This document shows, piece after piece, positions 8,118 to 17,772 of a DNA stretch of 64,000 nucleotides. The translations under genes and the position numbers were made by a program. This stretch comes from an uncultured Pseudomonadota bacterium (GTDB lineage: Bacteria; Pseudomonadota; Gammaproteobacteria; Burkholderiales; Methylophilaceae): assembly GCA_903838125.1 (NCBI GenBank), contig CAILXF010000031.1, positions 1-64,000 on the forward strand, read 5' to 3'. The number at the start of each line of letters is the position of its first letter. Within the stretch, counting starts at the first letter, position 1. Below the pieces are notes generated by a model. The model was not told the origin of the DNA, searched no databases, and worked only from the letters and a program-made list of their open reading frames with translations.

Positions 8118-9398
8118 CTAAACAAGGCCATCTAATACTTGCACCTGTACGATGGTTCCTGCACTCAAGTTGCCTGTAGCTTCATCTAGCACAATAAAAC
8201 AATTGGCGAGTGACATTGAGCTGAGAATTGCCGAACCTTGAGCGCCAGTGGGCTTAACCTTCCAAATACCATCTTTATCAGCAAATAACACGCCACGTTG
8301 AAACTCTGTGCGACCGGTCATTTTTTTGATATTTTCAGTACACTCGACATTAAACACGGGCAGTTGCGTTGGTTGGGGTTGTCCCATTAGCACCAACATC
8401 GCTTCGCGCACGAATTGATAAAATGTGACCATGACGGCTACTGGGTTGCCGGGCAAGCCGAAGTAATGAGCATTACCAACTTTGCCGTAGGCCAGTGGTC
8501 TGCCTGGCTTCATCGCTATTTTCCAAAACACTACTTGCCCATGCCTAGTTAATAAAAGTTTCATATAATCGGCTTCACCGACAGAAACGCCACCGCTAGA
8601 AATCACCACATCTGCTAGCTGAGAGGCAGTCAGCAAAGTGCTTTGCAGTAAATCTGGATTATCTGGAATTGCCCCCATATCAATCACTTCAACGCCCATG
8701 CGTGTCAACATTCCATGCAAGGTATAACGATTACTATCGTAAACCTGTCCGGTTTCCAGTGACTGTCCCACGCTTGCCAGCTCATCGCCAGTTGAGAAAA
8801 ATGCCACTTTCAATTTGCGATAGACTGGAATTTTTGCTATACCTAATGAGGCAAGCAGGCCTAAATCTGCGGCACGCATCAAATGCCCGCTTGTAAGTAC
8901 GACTTGTCCCAACCTTAAGTCTTCTCCGGCATACCGCACGTTCATCGTGCGTTTAGGTGCCTCAGTAAAGCTAATAATATTGGCTTCACATTGGGCGCGC
9001 TCTTGCATAATGACAGTATCAGCCCCCTTGGGCATGGCACCACCAGTCATAATACGCACGCACTCTCCGGCTGCAAGTGTGCCATCAAAAGCTTTGCCAG
9101 CAAAGACGGTAGCGATGATCGTTAACTCCGTAGATACATTGGGTGTAATATCATCTGCATTAAAAGCGTAGCCATCCATGGCAGAGTTGTCGTAGTTGGG
9201 CACATTGGCTGGCGATAATATATCTGTTGCCAATATGCAGCCTAGTGAACTACGTAAATCTACAAGCTCGCTCTCAGTGATAGGATTTAAATAGTTGCGT
9301 ATATGTAGTCTTGCCTTTGCCACGGACATCGAGTTCGGGTCGTAATCATCCATGCCATGCATGCCACTAATAAGGTTACTAATGGAATTGGTTGTCAT
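8118..9398 (-). CDS. moeA: Molybdopterin molybdenumtransferase MoeA
   Basis: Inserts molybdate into adenylylated molybdopterin, 426 residues. Recognisable motifs: VPNYDNSAMDGYA near residue 65, MTGGAMPKGADTVI, the MoCF-binding core VVISSGGVSVGEADY, and KPGRPLAYGKVG / FGLPGNPVAVMVTF. The start codon overlaps the mobB stop by 4 bp (ATGA), so the two are translationally coupled. It is the last gene of moaA-mobA-mobB-moeA, opposite the molybdenum formate dehydrogenase operon that needs this cofactor. Confidence 0.95.
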   Translation of the reverse strand: MTTNSISNLISGMHGMDDYDPNSMSVAKARLHIRNYLNPITESELVDLRSSLGCILATDILSPANVPNYDNSAMDGYAFNADDITPNVSTELTIIATVFAGKAFDGTLAAGECVRIMTGGAMPKGADTVIMQERAQCEANIISFTEAPKRTMNVRYAGEDLRLGQVVLTSGHLMRAADLGLLASLGIAKIPVYRKLKVAFFSTGDELASVGQSLETGQVYDSNRYTLHGMLTRMGVEVIDMGAIPDNPDLLQSTLLTASQLADVVISSGGVSVGEADYMKLLLTRHGQVVFWKIAMKPGRPLAYGKVGNAHYFGLPGNPVAVMVTFYQFVREAMLVLMGQPQPTQLPVFNVECTENIKKMTGRTEFQRGVLFADKDGIWKVKPTGAQGSAILSSMSLANCFIVLDEATGNLSAGTIVQVQVLDGLV

Positions 9399-9952
9399 TG
9401 GTTTTCTACAGGGGCTTGATTGCGAGGTAGCCAGTTTAAGATAAATTCAACCAGCATAGGCACATTATTAAGGTCTAACGTCGGTAGAGATGTTCTGACT
9501 GCGCCATCACAAGCAATGGCGATAATGCTTGGGTCACTGTCAGCAAGCAATAACTGATTGACGCTAGCACGGTAGATTTCAATCTTAGGTATAGGTTCAT
9601 GCCTGAAGCCTTCCACTAGAATTAAATCAATTAAACTTTGGTCTAACTGTTCCAGCAATTCATTAAGGCTAATGTCTAGGTTGGTATCTCTCTCAGCAAT
9701 ACGATCAAGCTCGGTGATTAGGGCCCATCGCTTGCGAGATCCGAGGAGCATTTGTACAGCTCCGGCCTCTCTCAATAGAAAGCTATCTTTACCTACATGA
9801 TCAATATCAAAGCTGTGATGCGCATGCTTTATCACTGAGATACGCAGTCCTTGGGCGACTAGTAATGGAATCAGTTGGGTAAGCAGAGTGGTTTTTCCGA
9901 TGCCACTCACTGCAGCACAAAACGCTAAAATAGGTTTATTGGCTATGATCAT
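9395..9952 (-). CDS. mobB: Molybdopterin-guanine dinucleotide biosynthesis adapter MobB
   Basis: GTP-binding accessory protein for formation of the guanine dinucleotide form of molybdenum cofactor. 185 residues from ATG 9952, with P-loop SGIGKTTLL near the N-terminus, then VIKHAHHSFDIDHVGKDS and LILVEGFRHEPIPKIE, all typical of MobB. An in-frame TTG at 9970 would lengthen it by six residues. The start lies inside the end of mobA (17-bp overlap), and the stop overlaps moeA, giving tight coupling. Confidence 0.92.
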   Translation of the reverse strand: MIIANKPILAFCAAVSGIGKTTLLTQLIPLLVAQGLRISVIKHAHHSFDIDHVGKDSFLLREAGAVQMLLGSRKRWALITELDRIAERDTNLDISLNELLEQLDQSLIDLILVEGFRHEPIPKIEIYRASVNQLLLADSDPSIIAIACDGAVRTSLPTLDLNNVPMLVEFILNWLPRNQAPVENQ

Positions 9953-10547
9953 GTGTGGCTTCAAGGGCAATTAAATCTGCCGGTGTGTTAATGTTGGCAA
10001 AAGCATTGGGATTGTCATCAAAAGTCACCTCAACACACTTAAGGCTTGCATACCAGGCATCAAACTTACGGCCTCCTGTTTGCAAATAGTTTTCTAGATG
10101 AGGTAACAAGTTTTTTTTGCAAATACAAAATACTGGATGCACTTGTGTGCCTGTTTTAGCTATCGCAATGTCGGCGGCGTTGGCAATCAGGGCTGACAAT
10201 AATCTTTCTGCCAAATCAAGTGCCAGTAAAGGAGAGTCACATGGAGCCGTTAATACATAAGGGTTGTGGGCTGCTTGCATGCCTGCATGCAAGCCTGCCA
10301 GAGGGCCTGCGTAATCAGGAATATTGTCTGTAATCACTGAGTAGCCTAGGGCTGCATAAGACGAAATATGCTTATTGGCATTAATGAAGACTTGGCTGAC
10401 TTGAGGCGCTAAACGATGCGCGACATGTGCGACCATAGGCTGTCCTAAAAAGTGGACTAAACCCTTTTCAATGGCTTGCTGTGAAACGTCACCAGCCATG
10501 CGTCGACCTTGCCCGCCCGCTAGAATAACACCAGTAATGGCTGTCAT
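9936..10547 (-). CDS. mobA: Molybdenum cofactor guanylyltransferase MobA
   Basis: Attaches GMP to molybdopterin to form MGD, the form used by formate dehydrogenases. 203 residues with the nucleotidyltransferase signature GVILAGGQGRRMAG at the N-terminus, TDNIPDYAGPLAGLHAGM and the metal-binding TAPCDSPLLALDL. Its ATG follows the moaA stop codon with no gap, and its 3' end overlaps mobB. Its presence agrees with the bis-MGD enzyme FdsA encoded divergently. Confidence 0.94.
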   Translation of the reverse strand: MTAITGVILAGGQGRRMAGDVSQQAIEKGLVHFLGQPMVAHVAHRLAPQVSQVFINANKHISSYAALGYSVITDNIPDYAGPLAGLHAGMQAAHNPYVLTAPCDSPLLALDLAERLLSALIANAADIAIAKTGTQVHPVFCICKKNLLPHLENYLQTGGRKFDAWYASLKCVEVTFDDNPNAFANINTPADLIALEATHDHSQ

Positions 10548-11585
10548 TTATCCGCCAGTATGTGACATAAAGCGAATGATTGATGGTTGCGCGCGACTCA
10601 AATCAAAATCATGGCCTTTGGGTTTAATCTGCATGCTGGCTAAAATTGCGTCAATCAAAGGTTGATCGTCATGTGGATGGTTGCGCAATAGAGGCATTAA
10701 ATCTATCTTACTTTCTTGACCCAAACATAAGTACAACTCACCTTTACAAGTAATACGTACTCGGTTGCAAGATTCACAAAAATTATGACTATGCGGCGAA
10801 ATAAACCCAACTCTTGTCGAGGTGTTGGGTACGCGCCAGTAACGAGCTGGCCCGCCAGTCGTTTCTGTGCTTGAAATCAACTCGTATTTGGATTGTAATT
10901 GTTTTAAGGTGTCATGATTGCTGACAAAAGTGGAACCACGCACGTGATCCACATCACCAAGCGGCATCTCTTCAATAAAGGAGATGTCAATTTCCTGTTG
11001 AATAGCAAATTCAAGCAGGTTGAGGGCTTCATCCTCATTAAAGCCCCGCATCAGCACGGTGTTAATTTTGATGCTTTCAAAGCCAGCAATTTTTGCGGCT
11101 TGTATGCCACGTAATACTTTAGCGAGTTCGCCAGTGCGGGTAATGGTTTTGAAGCGTTCAGCATCTAGGCTATCAATGCTAATATTGATGCGTTTCACGC
11201 CTGCATTTTTTAAGTCTTGCGCTTGAAATTCCAACTGACTTCCATTGGTAGTAAGCACTAACTCTTGCAGGCCCTCAAGTTGGCCAATGGCTGAAAATAG
11301 CCATAATGCATTTTTACGCACCAAAGGTTCTCCACCAGTAATACGTACTTTGCTTACGCCCAACGCCACAAATACCCTTACTAGACGAGCACATTCCTCT
11401 AAGCTTAGTACTTCTGTACGCGGTAAAAATGTCATGGACTCGGCCATGCAATATACGCAACGGAAATCACAGCGATCGGTAATGGACAGGCGAATATAAT
11501 CAACCCGTCGACCATGCTGATCAATGAGCAGTTTGGGGGCGGTTGACATCTTATTTTTTGCGCTGGGGGGCACTTTCAAAATCAT
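10548..11585 (-). CDS. moaA: GTP 3',8-cyclase MoaA (radical SAM)
   Basis: First step of molybdenum cofactor synthesis, converting GTP to a cyclic pterin precursor together with MoaC, which is not in this window. The radical SAM cluster motif is CDFRCVYC (CX3CX2C), and the second 4Fe-4S site is formed by CESCNRVRITC in the C-terminal part. The protein ends in Gly-Gly, as is required for MoaA function. The first ATG gives 345 residues; ATG 11549 gives 333, closer to the usual length, and I cannot decide between them because neither has a clear ribosome binding site. First gene of the moa-mob-moe operon. Confidence 0.95.
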   Translation of the reverse strand: MILKVPPSAKNKMSTAPKLLIDQHGRRVDYIRLSITDRCDFRCVYCMAESMTFLPRTEVLSLEECARLVRVFVALGVSKVRITGGEPLVRKNALWLFSAIGQLEGLQELVLTTNGSQLEFQAQDLKNAGVKRINISIDSLDAERFKTITRTGELAKVLRGIQAAKIAGFESIKINTVLMRGFNEDEALNLLEFAIQQEIDISFIEEMPLGDVDHVRGSTFVSNHDTLKQLQSKYELISSTETTGGPARYWRVPNTSTRVGFISPHSHNFCESCNRVRITCKGELYLCLGQESKIDLMPLLRNHPHDDQPLIDAILASMQIKPKGHDFDLSRAQPSIIRFMSHTGG

Positions 11586-11695
11586 GAATTGTCGTACACA
11601 AAGTTATATTCAATCAGTGTAATATACCATTTTGTATACAGCTAGATTTTTAGTCAAAATATTATCGGCAGTAATGGTCGTTTTGGAGAGTTAAC
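11586..11695. promoter_or_regulatory. Divergent promoter region between moaA and fdsG
   Basis: 110 bp separates the molybdenum cofactor operon (-) from the formate dehydrogenase operon (+), so promoters of both must lie here or just inside the first genes. The fdsG ribosome binding site GGAGAG is at 11685-11690. I did not recognise a specific operator. Confidence 0.5.
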
Positions 11696-12157
11696 TTGCA
11701 AGATTTGCCAATAAAAATAGATGCCTTGATTGCTAAGCATCAACACTTACCAGGGGCATTGTTGCCCCTGCTGCACGCAATTCAAGATGAGGTAGGCTAT
11801 GTGCCAGAGTCTTCCTATAAGCCTATTGCTAAAGGGTTAAATTTATCAGTTGCTGAAGTGCATGGGGTAGTGACTTTTTATCATCACTTCCGCAACCATA
11901 AGCCAGGCAGACATACGCTGCAAATTTGCCGTGCAGAATCATGTCAAGCGATGGGATCTGTAGCATTAGAAGCGCATGCGAAGAAATGTTTGAATATTGA
12001 TTATCATCAAACCACAAAAGACGATGCCATCAGTTTAGAGCCGGTGTATTGCTTGGGCAATTGCGCGCTTTCACCTGCGGTAATGATGGATGATGAAATT
12101 TACGGACGTGTCTCCGTCGCTGACTTGGATGCTTTAGTTGCGGAGGCCACGGTTTAG
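11696..12157 (+). CDS. fdsG: NAD-dependent formate dehydrogenase gamma subunit FdsG (NuoE-like)
   Basis: Electron-transfer subunit carrying one 2Fe-2S cluster, homologous to NuoE of complex I. 153 residues with the four ligands in the usual pattern: CRAESC (CX4C) and CLGNC (CX3C). The start is TTG, supported by GGAGAG five bases upstream and by the lack of a better in-frame ATG before the conserved helical region ([17 protein letters not shown]). First gene of fdsGBA-fdhD-fdsD. Soluble cytoplasmic complex that oxidises formate to CO2 with reduction of NAD. Confidence 0.93.
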   Translation: MQDLPIKIDALIAKHQHLPGALLPLLHAIQDEVGYVPESSYKPIAKGLNLSVAEVHGVVTFYHHFRNHKPGRHTLQICRAESCQAMGSVALEAHAKKCLNIDYHQTTKDDAISLEPVYCLGNCALSPAVMMDDEIYGRVSVADLDALVAEATV

Positions 12158-12158
12158 T

Positions 12159-13709
12159 ATGACGATTAAAATATACATCCCTAGAGATTCAAGCGCTCTG
12201 TCGATGGGCGCACAAAAGGTGGCCTTAGCCATCGGCAATGAGGCGAAAAAACGTGGTTTAGACGTGCACATTATTCGCAATGGTTCCCGTGGCCTATATT
12301 GGCTGGAAACCATGGTGGAAGTATCAACAGCGTCTGGACGCGTAGCCTATGGCCCCGTTAAAGTGCGAGATGTGCCGTCATTATTTGATGCAGATTTCGT
12401 GAATGGAAAAGCCCATGCATTGAATCTGGGTCTAACAGAAGAGTTGCCTTGGCTTAAAAAACAACAGCGCTTAACTTTTGCTAGAGTTGGGATTACTGAC
12501 CCGATTTCACTGGCTGATTACATTGCTCATGAAGGTTACCAAGGACTTAAAAATGCATTGAGCTTGTCGGCTAGCGAGATAGTAAAAATTGTCACTGACT
12601 CCGGTTTACGTGGCCGTGGTGGTGCAGCTTTTCCTACTGGCATTAAATGGAACACAGTGCTTGGTTGTCAGTCCGAGCAAAAATACATCGTATGTAATGC
12701 CGATGAGGGGGACTCAGGTACATATTCAGATCGCATGATTATGGAAGGTGATCCTTTTGTTTTAATCGAAGGCATGACCATCGCTGCCATTGCAGTAGGC
12801 GCAACACAAGGTTACATCTATTTACGTTCTGAATATCCACACGCATTAGTGACACTGAATGCGGCGATAGAGGCAGCCAACCTGGCAGGTTACTTAGGTG
12901 CTGATATTTTAGGAAGTGGCAGAGCATTTCATTTAGAGGTAAGACGTGCTGCCGGCGCCTATGTTTGTGGTGAAGAAACTTCATTATTAGAAAGCTTGGA
13001 GGGTAAGCGCGGTCAAGTACGCTTTAAACCACCACTGCCAGCAATTGAGGGTTTATTTGGTAAGCCTACCGTAGTCAATAATGTGATTTCATTAGCAACA
13101 GTGCCCATTATTCTGCATAAAGGTTCCCAGTACTATGCGGACTATGGCATGGGTCGCTCACGCGGTACTTTGCCGATTCAGCTGGCTGGGAATATCAAAC
13201 AAGGTGGGCTAGTAGAATTAGCGTTTGGCGCGACCTTGCGTGAGTTGCTTTACGATTTTGGCGGTGGGTCAGCCACAGGTCGACCTATTCGTGCGGTCCA
13301 AGTCGGCGGCCCACTAGGCGCTTTTTTGCCGGAAAGTCAATTTGACACGCCTTTGGATTACGAGGCTTTTAGTCAGTTGTGGGCGGTGCTCGGTCATGGT
13401 GGTATTGTTGCGTTTGACGACTCTGTGGATATGGCAGTAATGGCGCGTTACGCCTTTGAGTTTTGCGCGATTGAGTCTTGCGGTAAGTGCACGCCATGCC
13501 GAATAGGCTCTACTCGTGGCGCCGAGGTGATGGGACAAATTATCGCTGGTAAAGATACCGTAAAAAACATTAAATTAGTGCGCGACCTAAGTGACACCAT
13601 GCTTAATGGATCACTATGTGCATTGGGTGGCATGACGCCATACCCAGTATTAAGCGCAATGAACCATTTCCCTGAAGATTTTGAGACTAAGAAAGCGAGC
13701 GCCGCCTAA
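12159..13709 (+). CDS. fdsB: NAD-dependent formate dehydrogenase beta subunit FdsB (NuoF-like)
   Basis: Flavin subunit that reduces NAD, homologous to NuoF with an extra N-terminal thioredoxin-like 2Fe-2S-type domain region (residues 1 to about 115). Visible motifs: GLRGRGGAAFPTGIKW (NADH-binding glycine-rich loop), NADEGDSGTYSDR (FMN site), GAYVCGEETSLLESLEG, and the 4Fe-4S ligands ESCGKCTPCRIGSTRG with a distal Cys in GSLCALGG. I use ATG 12159, one base after the fdsG stop; a GGAGG sits at 12142-12146. An in-frame TTG at 12138 would overlap fdsG and is less likely. 516 residues. Confidence 0.94.
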   Translation: MTIKIYIPRDSSALSMGAQKVALAIGNEAKKRGLDVHIIRNGSRGLYWLETMVEVSTASGRVAYGPVKVRDVPSLFDADFVNGKAHALNLGLTEELPWLKKQQRLTFARVGITDPISLADYIAHEGYQGLKNALSLSASEIVKIVTDSGLRGRGGAAFPTGIKWNTVLGCQSEQKYIVCNADEGDSGTYSDRMIMEGDPFVLIEGMTIAAIAVGATQGYIYLRSEYPHALVTLNAAIEAANLAGYLGADILGSGRAFHLEVRRAAGAYVCGEETSLLESLEGKRGQVRFKPPLPAIEGLFGKPTVVNNVISLATVPIILHKGSQYYADYGMGRSRGTLPIQLAGNIKQGGLVELAFGATLRELLYDFGGGSATGRPIRAVQVGGPLGAFLPESQFDTPLDYEAFSQLWAVLGHGGIVAFDDSVDMAVMARYAFEFCAIESCGKCTPCRIGSTRGAEVMGQIIAGKDTVKNIKLVRDLSDTMLNGSLCALGGMTPYPVLSAMNHFPEDFETKKASAA

Positions 13710-13742
13710 GCTCACGTGGGCAAGCGGTTGGAGACACTGAAT

Positions 13743-16643
13743 ATGGACGATATTAAATATAGCAAGCCAACGCAAGAGCATAGCCGAACTAGCTTTGATG
13801 ATCAGTTGGATTATGGTACTCCAGCGCGCACATCAGATGTGCTGGTGACGTTGACCATTGACGATAGAGAAGTGACGGTGCCTGAAGGCACCTCGATTAT
13901 GCGCGCATCAATATTAGCTGGCATTAATGTGCCTAAGTTATGTGCCACAGATAGCTTAGAGCCATTTGGATCATGCCGTCTTTGCATCGTGGAAATTGAA
14001 GGTAGGCGAGGTTATCCCGCCTCATGCACTACACCAGTTGCCTCAGGCCTTAAAGTGCATACACAAACGCCCAAGCTTGCGGATATACGCCGAGGTACTA
14101 TGGAGCTATACATTTCAGACCATCCTTTGGATTGTTTGACTTGCGCCGCTAATGGCGATTGTGAGTTGCAAGATATGGCAGGAGCTGTGGGTCTTCGAGA
14201 AGTGCGTTATGACGATAAAGGTGAAAATCACCTTAAAGCAGTTAAAGATGAATCTAACCCGTACTTCACTTTTGATCCTAGTAAATGTATCGTGTGCTCA
14301 CGTTGCGTCCGTGCATGTGAAGAAACGCAGGGAACTTACGCACTGACTATTTCTGGCCGTGGCTTTGAGTCTAAGGTGGCTGCGGGCATTAATAATTTCA
14401 TGGAATCGGAATGTGTTTCTTGTGGCGCTTGTGTGCAAGCTTGTCCAACTGCAACGTTAATGGAAAAAACTGTGATTGAAGCGGGGACTCCCGGGCACAG
14501 CGTGACGACTACTTGCGCCTATTGTGGTGTGGGTTGTTCGTTTAATGCTGAAATGAAAGGCGAAGAAGTGGTTCGGATGACTCCGAATAAAAACGGCGGT
14601 GCTAACCATGGTCACTCCTGCGTTAAAGGTCGTTTTGCATGGGGTTATGCGACGCACCAAGATCGTATTACCACACCGATGATACGTAAGAACATTAGCG
14701 ATCCTTGGCAGACCGTGAGCTGGGATGAAGCTATTAATTATGCAGCAAGTGAATTAAATCGAATTAAAAACCAATATGGTAAGGATGCAATTGGGGGCAT
14801 AACTTCATCACGTTGCACCAATGAAGAGGTTTATGTAACGCAAAAATTAGTGCGCGCAGCCATTGGAGTCAATAACGTTGATACCTGTGCTCGGGTCTGC
14901 CATTCCCCTACGGGTTACGGTTTAAAACAAACTTTGGGCGAATCTGCCGGTACGCAAACATTTGACTCCGTCATGGCTGCCGACGTTATATTTGTCATTG
15001 GGGCGAACCCAACTGATGGACATCCTGTATTTGCGTCACAAATGAAACGCCGTTTACGCGCTGGTGCTAAATTAATCATTGCTGATCCGCGTGAGATTGA
15101 TTTAGTGGATAACTCACCGCACATTCGCGCTGACTATCATTTAAAGCTCCGCCCAGGTACCAACGTGGCCCTGATCTCAGCTTTAGGGCATGTGATTGTG
15201 ACTGAAGGTTTAGTAGATGAGGCTTTTGTAAAAGAGCGTTGCGAGTGGGATTCCTTTGTGGCATGGCGCGACTTTGTAGCGCATGCTGATAACTCACCGG
15301 AAGCTTTGGCTGAAGTAATTGGTGTAGATGCCGCAAGCTTGCGCGCTGCAGCAAGGTTATATGCAACTGGCGGCAATGCAGCGATTTATTATGGCTTAGG
15401 CGTCACCGAACATAGCCAAGGTTCTACTATGGTCATGGGTATTGCTAATTTAGCGATGGCGACCGCGAATGTTGGCCGTGAGGGTGTGGGCGTGAATCCA
15501 TTGCGCGGGCAAAATAATGTGCAGGGCTCTTGTGACATGGGTTCTATGCCACATGAGTATCCAGGGTATCGTCACGTTTCTGATGAGGCTACGCGGGCCC
15601 TATTTGAATCTGCATGGGGCAGGCCCTTAAGTGCAGAGCCAGGTCTGCGTATTCCCAATATGTTAGATTATGCAATCGAGGGTAGTTTTAAAGCCCTATA
15701 CTGCGTGGGCGAAGATATTGCCCAATCTGATCCTGATACGCAACATGTAACCCATGCCTTAGAGTCTATGGAATGCGTCATCGTGCAGGATCTATTCTTA
15801 AATGAAACGGCAATGTACGCACACGTATTTTTCCCAGGCGCTTCCTTCCTCGAAAAAAGCGGTACCTTTACCAATGCTGAACGTAGGATTTCACCTGTGC
15901 GACGCGTGATGGCGCCGAAAAATGGTTTTGAAGATTGGGAAATCACCGCTAAGCTTTCCGCGGCCATGGGTTATGAAATGAAATATAACCATGCTTCAGA
16001 AATTATGGATGAGATTGCGGCGTTGACCCCTACTTTTAGTGGCGTAAGCTTCAAAAAACTTGATGAACTTGGTAGTATCCAATGGCCTTGTAATGACGAG
16101 CATCCAGAGGGAACGCCGACGATGCACGTAGATGAATTTGTACGTGGTAAGGGTAAATTCTTTGTGACCGACTACGTGCCGACTACAGAAAAAGTGACTG
16201 CTAAATACCCACTGATTCTAACCACTGGCCGCATACTTTCGCAATACAATGTAGGTGCGCAAACTCGTCGTACTAAAAATGTGAGTTGGCATCACGAAGA
16301 CTTGGTTGAAATCCATCCACACGATGCAGAAGAGCGCGGCGTTAAAGAGGGGGACTGGGTAGGCATCAACAGCCGTGCAGGAGAAACCGTGTTGCGTGTC
16401 AAAATTACAGATCGAGTGCAACCGGGCGTTATTTACACCACCTTTCACCATCCGGAATCTGGTGCCAATGTGATTACTACAGACAACTCTGACTGGGCAA
16501 CTAACTGCCCAGAGTTTAAGGTAACTGCAGTGCAGGTGACTCGCGTCAATCAGCTTTCTGATTGGCAGCAACATTACAAAACATTCAGTGAAGCGCAGTT
16601 AGCTTTTGCCGGCAAAGATCAAGATGCGGCCCGTATAGAGTAA
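13743..16643 (+). CDS. fdsA: NAD-dependent formate dehydrogenase alpha subunit FdsA (molybdenum catalytic subunit)
   Basis: Catalytic bis-MGD subunit, 966 residues. In order: N-terminal 2Fe-2S domain (FGSCRLC with later Cys), His-Cys3 4Fe-4S site (DHPLDCLTCAANGDC), two ferredoxin clusters (CIVCSRCVRAC and CVSCGACVQAC), then the molybdopterin domain with its own 4Fe-4S (CAYCGVGC). The predicted molybdenum ligand is Cys386 in ARVCHSPTGYG, so this is a Cys and not a selenocysteine enzyme. The C-terminal MGD-binding domain holds TTGRILSQYNVGAQTRR and YTTFHHPESGAN. ATG 13743 is preferred because GGAGA lies eight bases upstream; an in-frame GTG is at 13716. Confidence 0.95.
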   Translation: MDDIKYSKPTQEHSRTSFDDQLDYGTPARTSDVLVTLTIDDREVTVPEGTSIMRASILAGINVPKLCATDSLEPFGSCRLCIVEIEGRRGYPASCTTPVASGLKVHTQTPKLADIRRGTMELYISDHPLDCLTCAANGDCELQDMAGAVGLREVRYDDKGENHLKAVKDESNPYFTFDPSKCIVCSRCVRACEETQGTYALTISGRGFESKVAAGINNFMESECVSCGACVQACPTATLMEKTVIEAGTPGHSVTTTCAYCGVGCSFNAEMKGEEVVRMTPNKNGGANHGHSCVKGRFAWGYATHQDRITTPMIRKNISDPWQTVSWDEAINYAASELNRIKNQYGKDAIGGITSSRCTNEEVYVTQKLVRAAIGVNNVDTCARVCHSPTGYGLKQTLGESAGTQTFDSVMAADVIFVIGANPTDGHPVFASQMKRRLRAGAKLIIADPREIDLVDNSPHIRADYHLKLRPGTNVALISALGHVIVTEGLVDEAFVKERCEWDSFVAWRDFVAHADNSPEALAEVIGVDAASLRAAARLYATGGNAAIYYGLGVTEHSQGSTMVMGIANLAMATANVGREGVGVNPLRGQNNVQGSCDMGSMPHEYPGYRHVSDEATRALFESAWGRPLSAEPGLRIPNMLDYAIEGSFKALYCVGEDIAQSDPDTQHVTHALESMECVIVQDLFLNETAMYAHVFFPGASFLEKSGTFTNAERRISPVRRVMAPKNGFEDWEITAKLSAAMGYEMKYNHASEIMDEIAALTPTFSGVSFKKLDELGSIQWPCNDEHPEGTPTMHVDEFVRGKGKFFVTDYVPTTEKVTAKYPLILTTGRILSQYNVGAQTRRTKNVSWHHEDLVEIHPHDAEERGVKEGDWVGINSRAGETVLRVKITDRVQPGVIYTTFHHPESGANVITTDNSDWATNCPEFKVTAVQVTRVNQLSDWQQHYKTFSEAQLAFAGKDQDAARIE

Positions 16644-16649
16644 TCAGGC

Positions 16650-17516
16650 ATGCAATGCTCGTTAGATGACAGCCTTGGTGTTGCTGATACGGAGGAAGTA
16701 ATTACCGCAACTGAATCCTTAGCGTGCTTTGAGGTGACTAGATCGCGCGATGGGAATGAGTGCCACGAACAAGACCAGTTGGCCGAAGAAACTCCAATTG
16801 CCTTAATTTACAATGGCATTTCGCATGCGGTGATGTTGGCGACACCGCAAGATTTAGAAGACTTTGCTTTAGGATTTTCTCTATCTGAAGGCGTCGTGTT
16901 GGATAAGAGTGAGTTGTATAGCATTGAAATTCAGGTGCAGAAAAATGGTATAGAGGTACATTGTGAGATTGCGAGCGAGCGCTTTGCTGAACTGAAAAAT
17001 CATAGGCGCACGCTAGCTGGCAAAACCGGTTGTGGTTTGTGTGGTGCAGAAAGCCTAGCACAAGCGATGCGCTACCCGCCAAAGTTACAGTCCCCCGTAG
17101 TGTTCCAGCGCAGCGCAATTTTGGGCGCATTACAAGTACTACCTTTGCATCAAAAGCTACAGCAACAAACCGGCGCCACGCATGCTAGTGGTTGGGTCTT
17201 GGCTGACGGTACTGTCACCGTGGTGCGCGAAGATGTGGGTCGGCATAATGCGTTGGATAAGCTGATTGGTGCACTAGCAAAGCTTGAGCGACGGGGTGAG
17301 GGCTTTATTGTGACCAGCAGTCGCGCTAGTTATGAAATGGTACAAAAAACCGCAAGTGCAGGTGTGAATATGCTGGTGGCTATTTCCGCGCCAACAGGAC
17401 TAGCCGTGAGAATTGCCGAGCAATGTGGTTTAACGCTAGTGGGATTTGCACGCAATAAGGCTTATGTGGTGTACAGTCACCCAGAACAAATAATTTCCAC
17501 ATTAATTAAAAATTAA
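16650..17516 (+). CDS. fdhD: Formate dehydrogenase accessory sulfurtransferase FdhD/FdsC
   Basis: Delivers sulfur to the molybdenum cofactor of the formate dehydrogenase and is needed for its activity. 288 residues with the conserved GKTGCGLCGAESL motif: the CXXC pair is Cys128 and Cys131. Further family motifs are TVVREDVGRHNALDKLIG and GFIVTSSRASYEMVQKTASAGV. Start ATG lies 6 bp after the fdsA stop. The N-terminal 40 residues are poorly conserved. Its place in the fds operon matches FdsC of other proteobacteria. Confidence 0.94.
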   Translation: MQCSLDDSLGVADTEEVITATESLACFEVTRSRDGNECHEQDQLAEETPIALIYNGISHAVMLATPQDLEDFALGFSLSEGVVLDKSELYSIEIQVQKNGIEVHCEIASERFAELKNHRRTLAGKTGCGLCGAESLAQAMRYPPKLQSPVVFQRSAILGALQVLPLHQKLQQQTGATHASGWVLADGTVTVVREDVGRHNALDKLIGALAKLERRGEGFIVTSSRASYEMVQKTASAGVNMLVAISAPTGLAVRIAEQCGLTLVGFARNKAYVVYSHPEQIISTLIKN

Positions 17517-17530
17517 AAGACTCAGCACGT

Positions 17531-17746
17531 ATGCAGATAGAACATTTAATTACTATGGCCAATCAAATTGGCGATTTTTTCAAATCTTTTCCTGATAAAG
17601 AGCAGGCAAAAAAAGACATTGCCAAGCATTTGACCAACTTTTGGGCGCGTAATATGCGACTTCAGATTATGGCGCATGTCGCAGAAAAGAATGGTGTTGG
17701 CTTAGAGGATATTGTACGCGATGCCATTAAAGAACATCTGCATTAG
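17531..17746 (+). CDS. fdsD: Formate dehydrogenase delta subunit FdsD
   Basis: Small 71-residue protein of the FdsD family, required for assembly or stability of the Fds complex. The recognisable core is MANQIGDFFKSFPDK followed by HLTNFWARNMR. It lies 14 bp after fdhD and ends the fds operon. An internal ATG at 17555 (the M of MANQIGDFF) is an alternative start. Confidence 0.9.
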   Translation: MQIEHLITMANQIGDFFKSFPDKEQAKKDIAKHLTNFWARNMRLQIMAHVAEKNGVGLEDIVRDAIKEHLH

Positions 17747-17772
17747 TATTGCTATTTAGTCTGTAGCGCATT

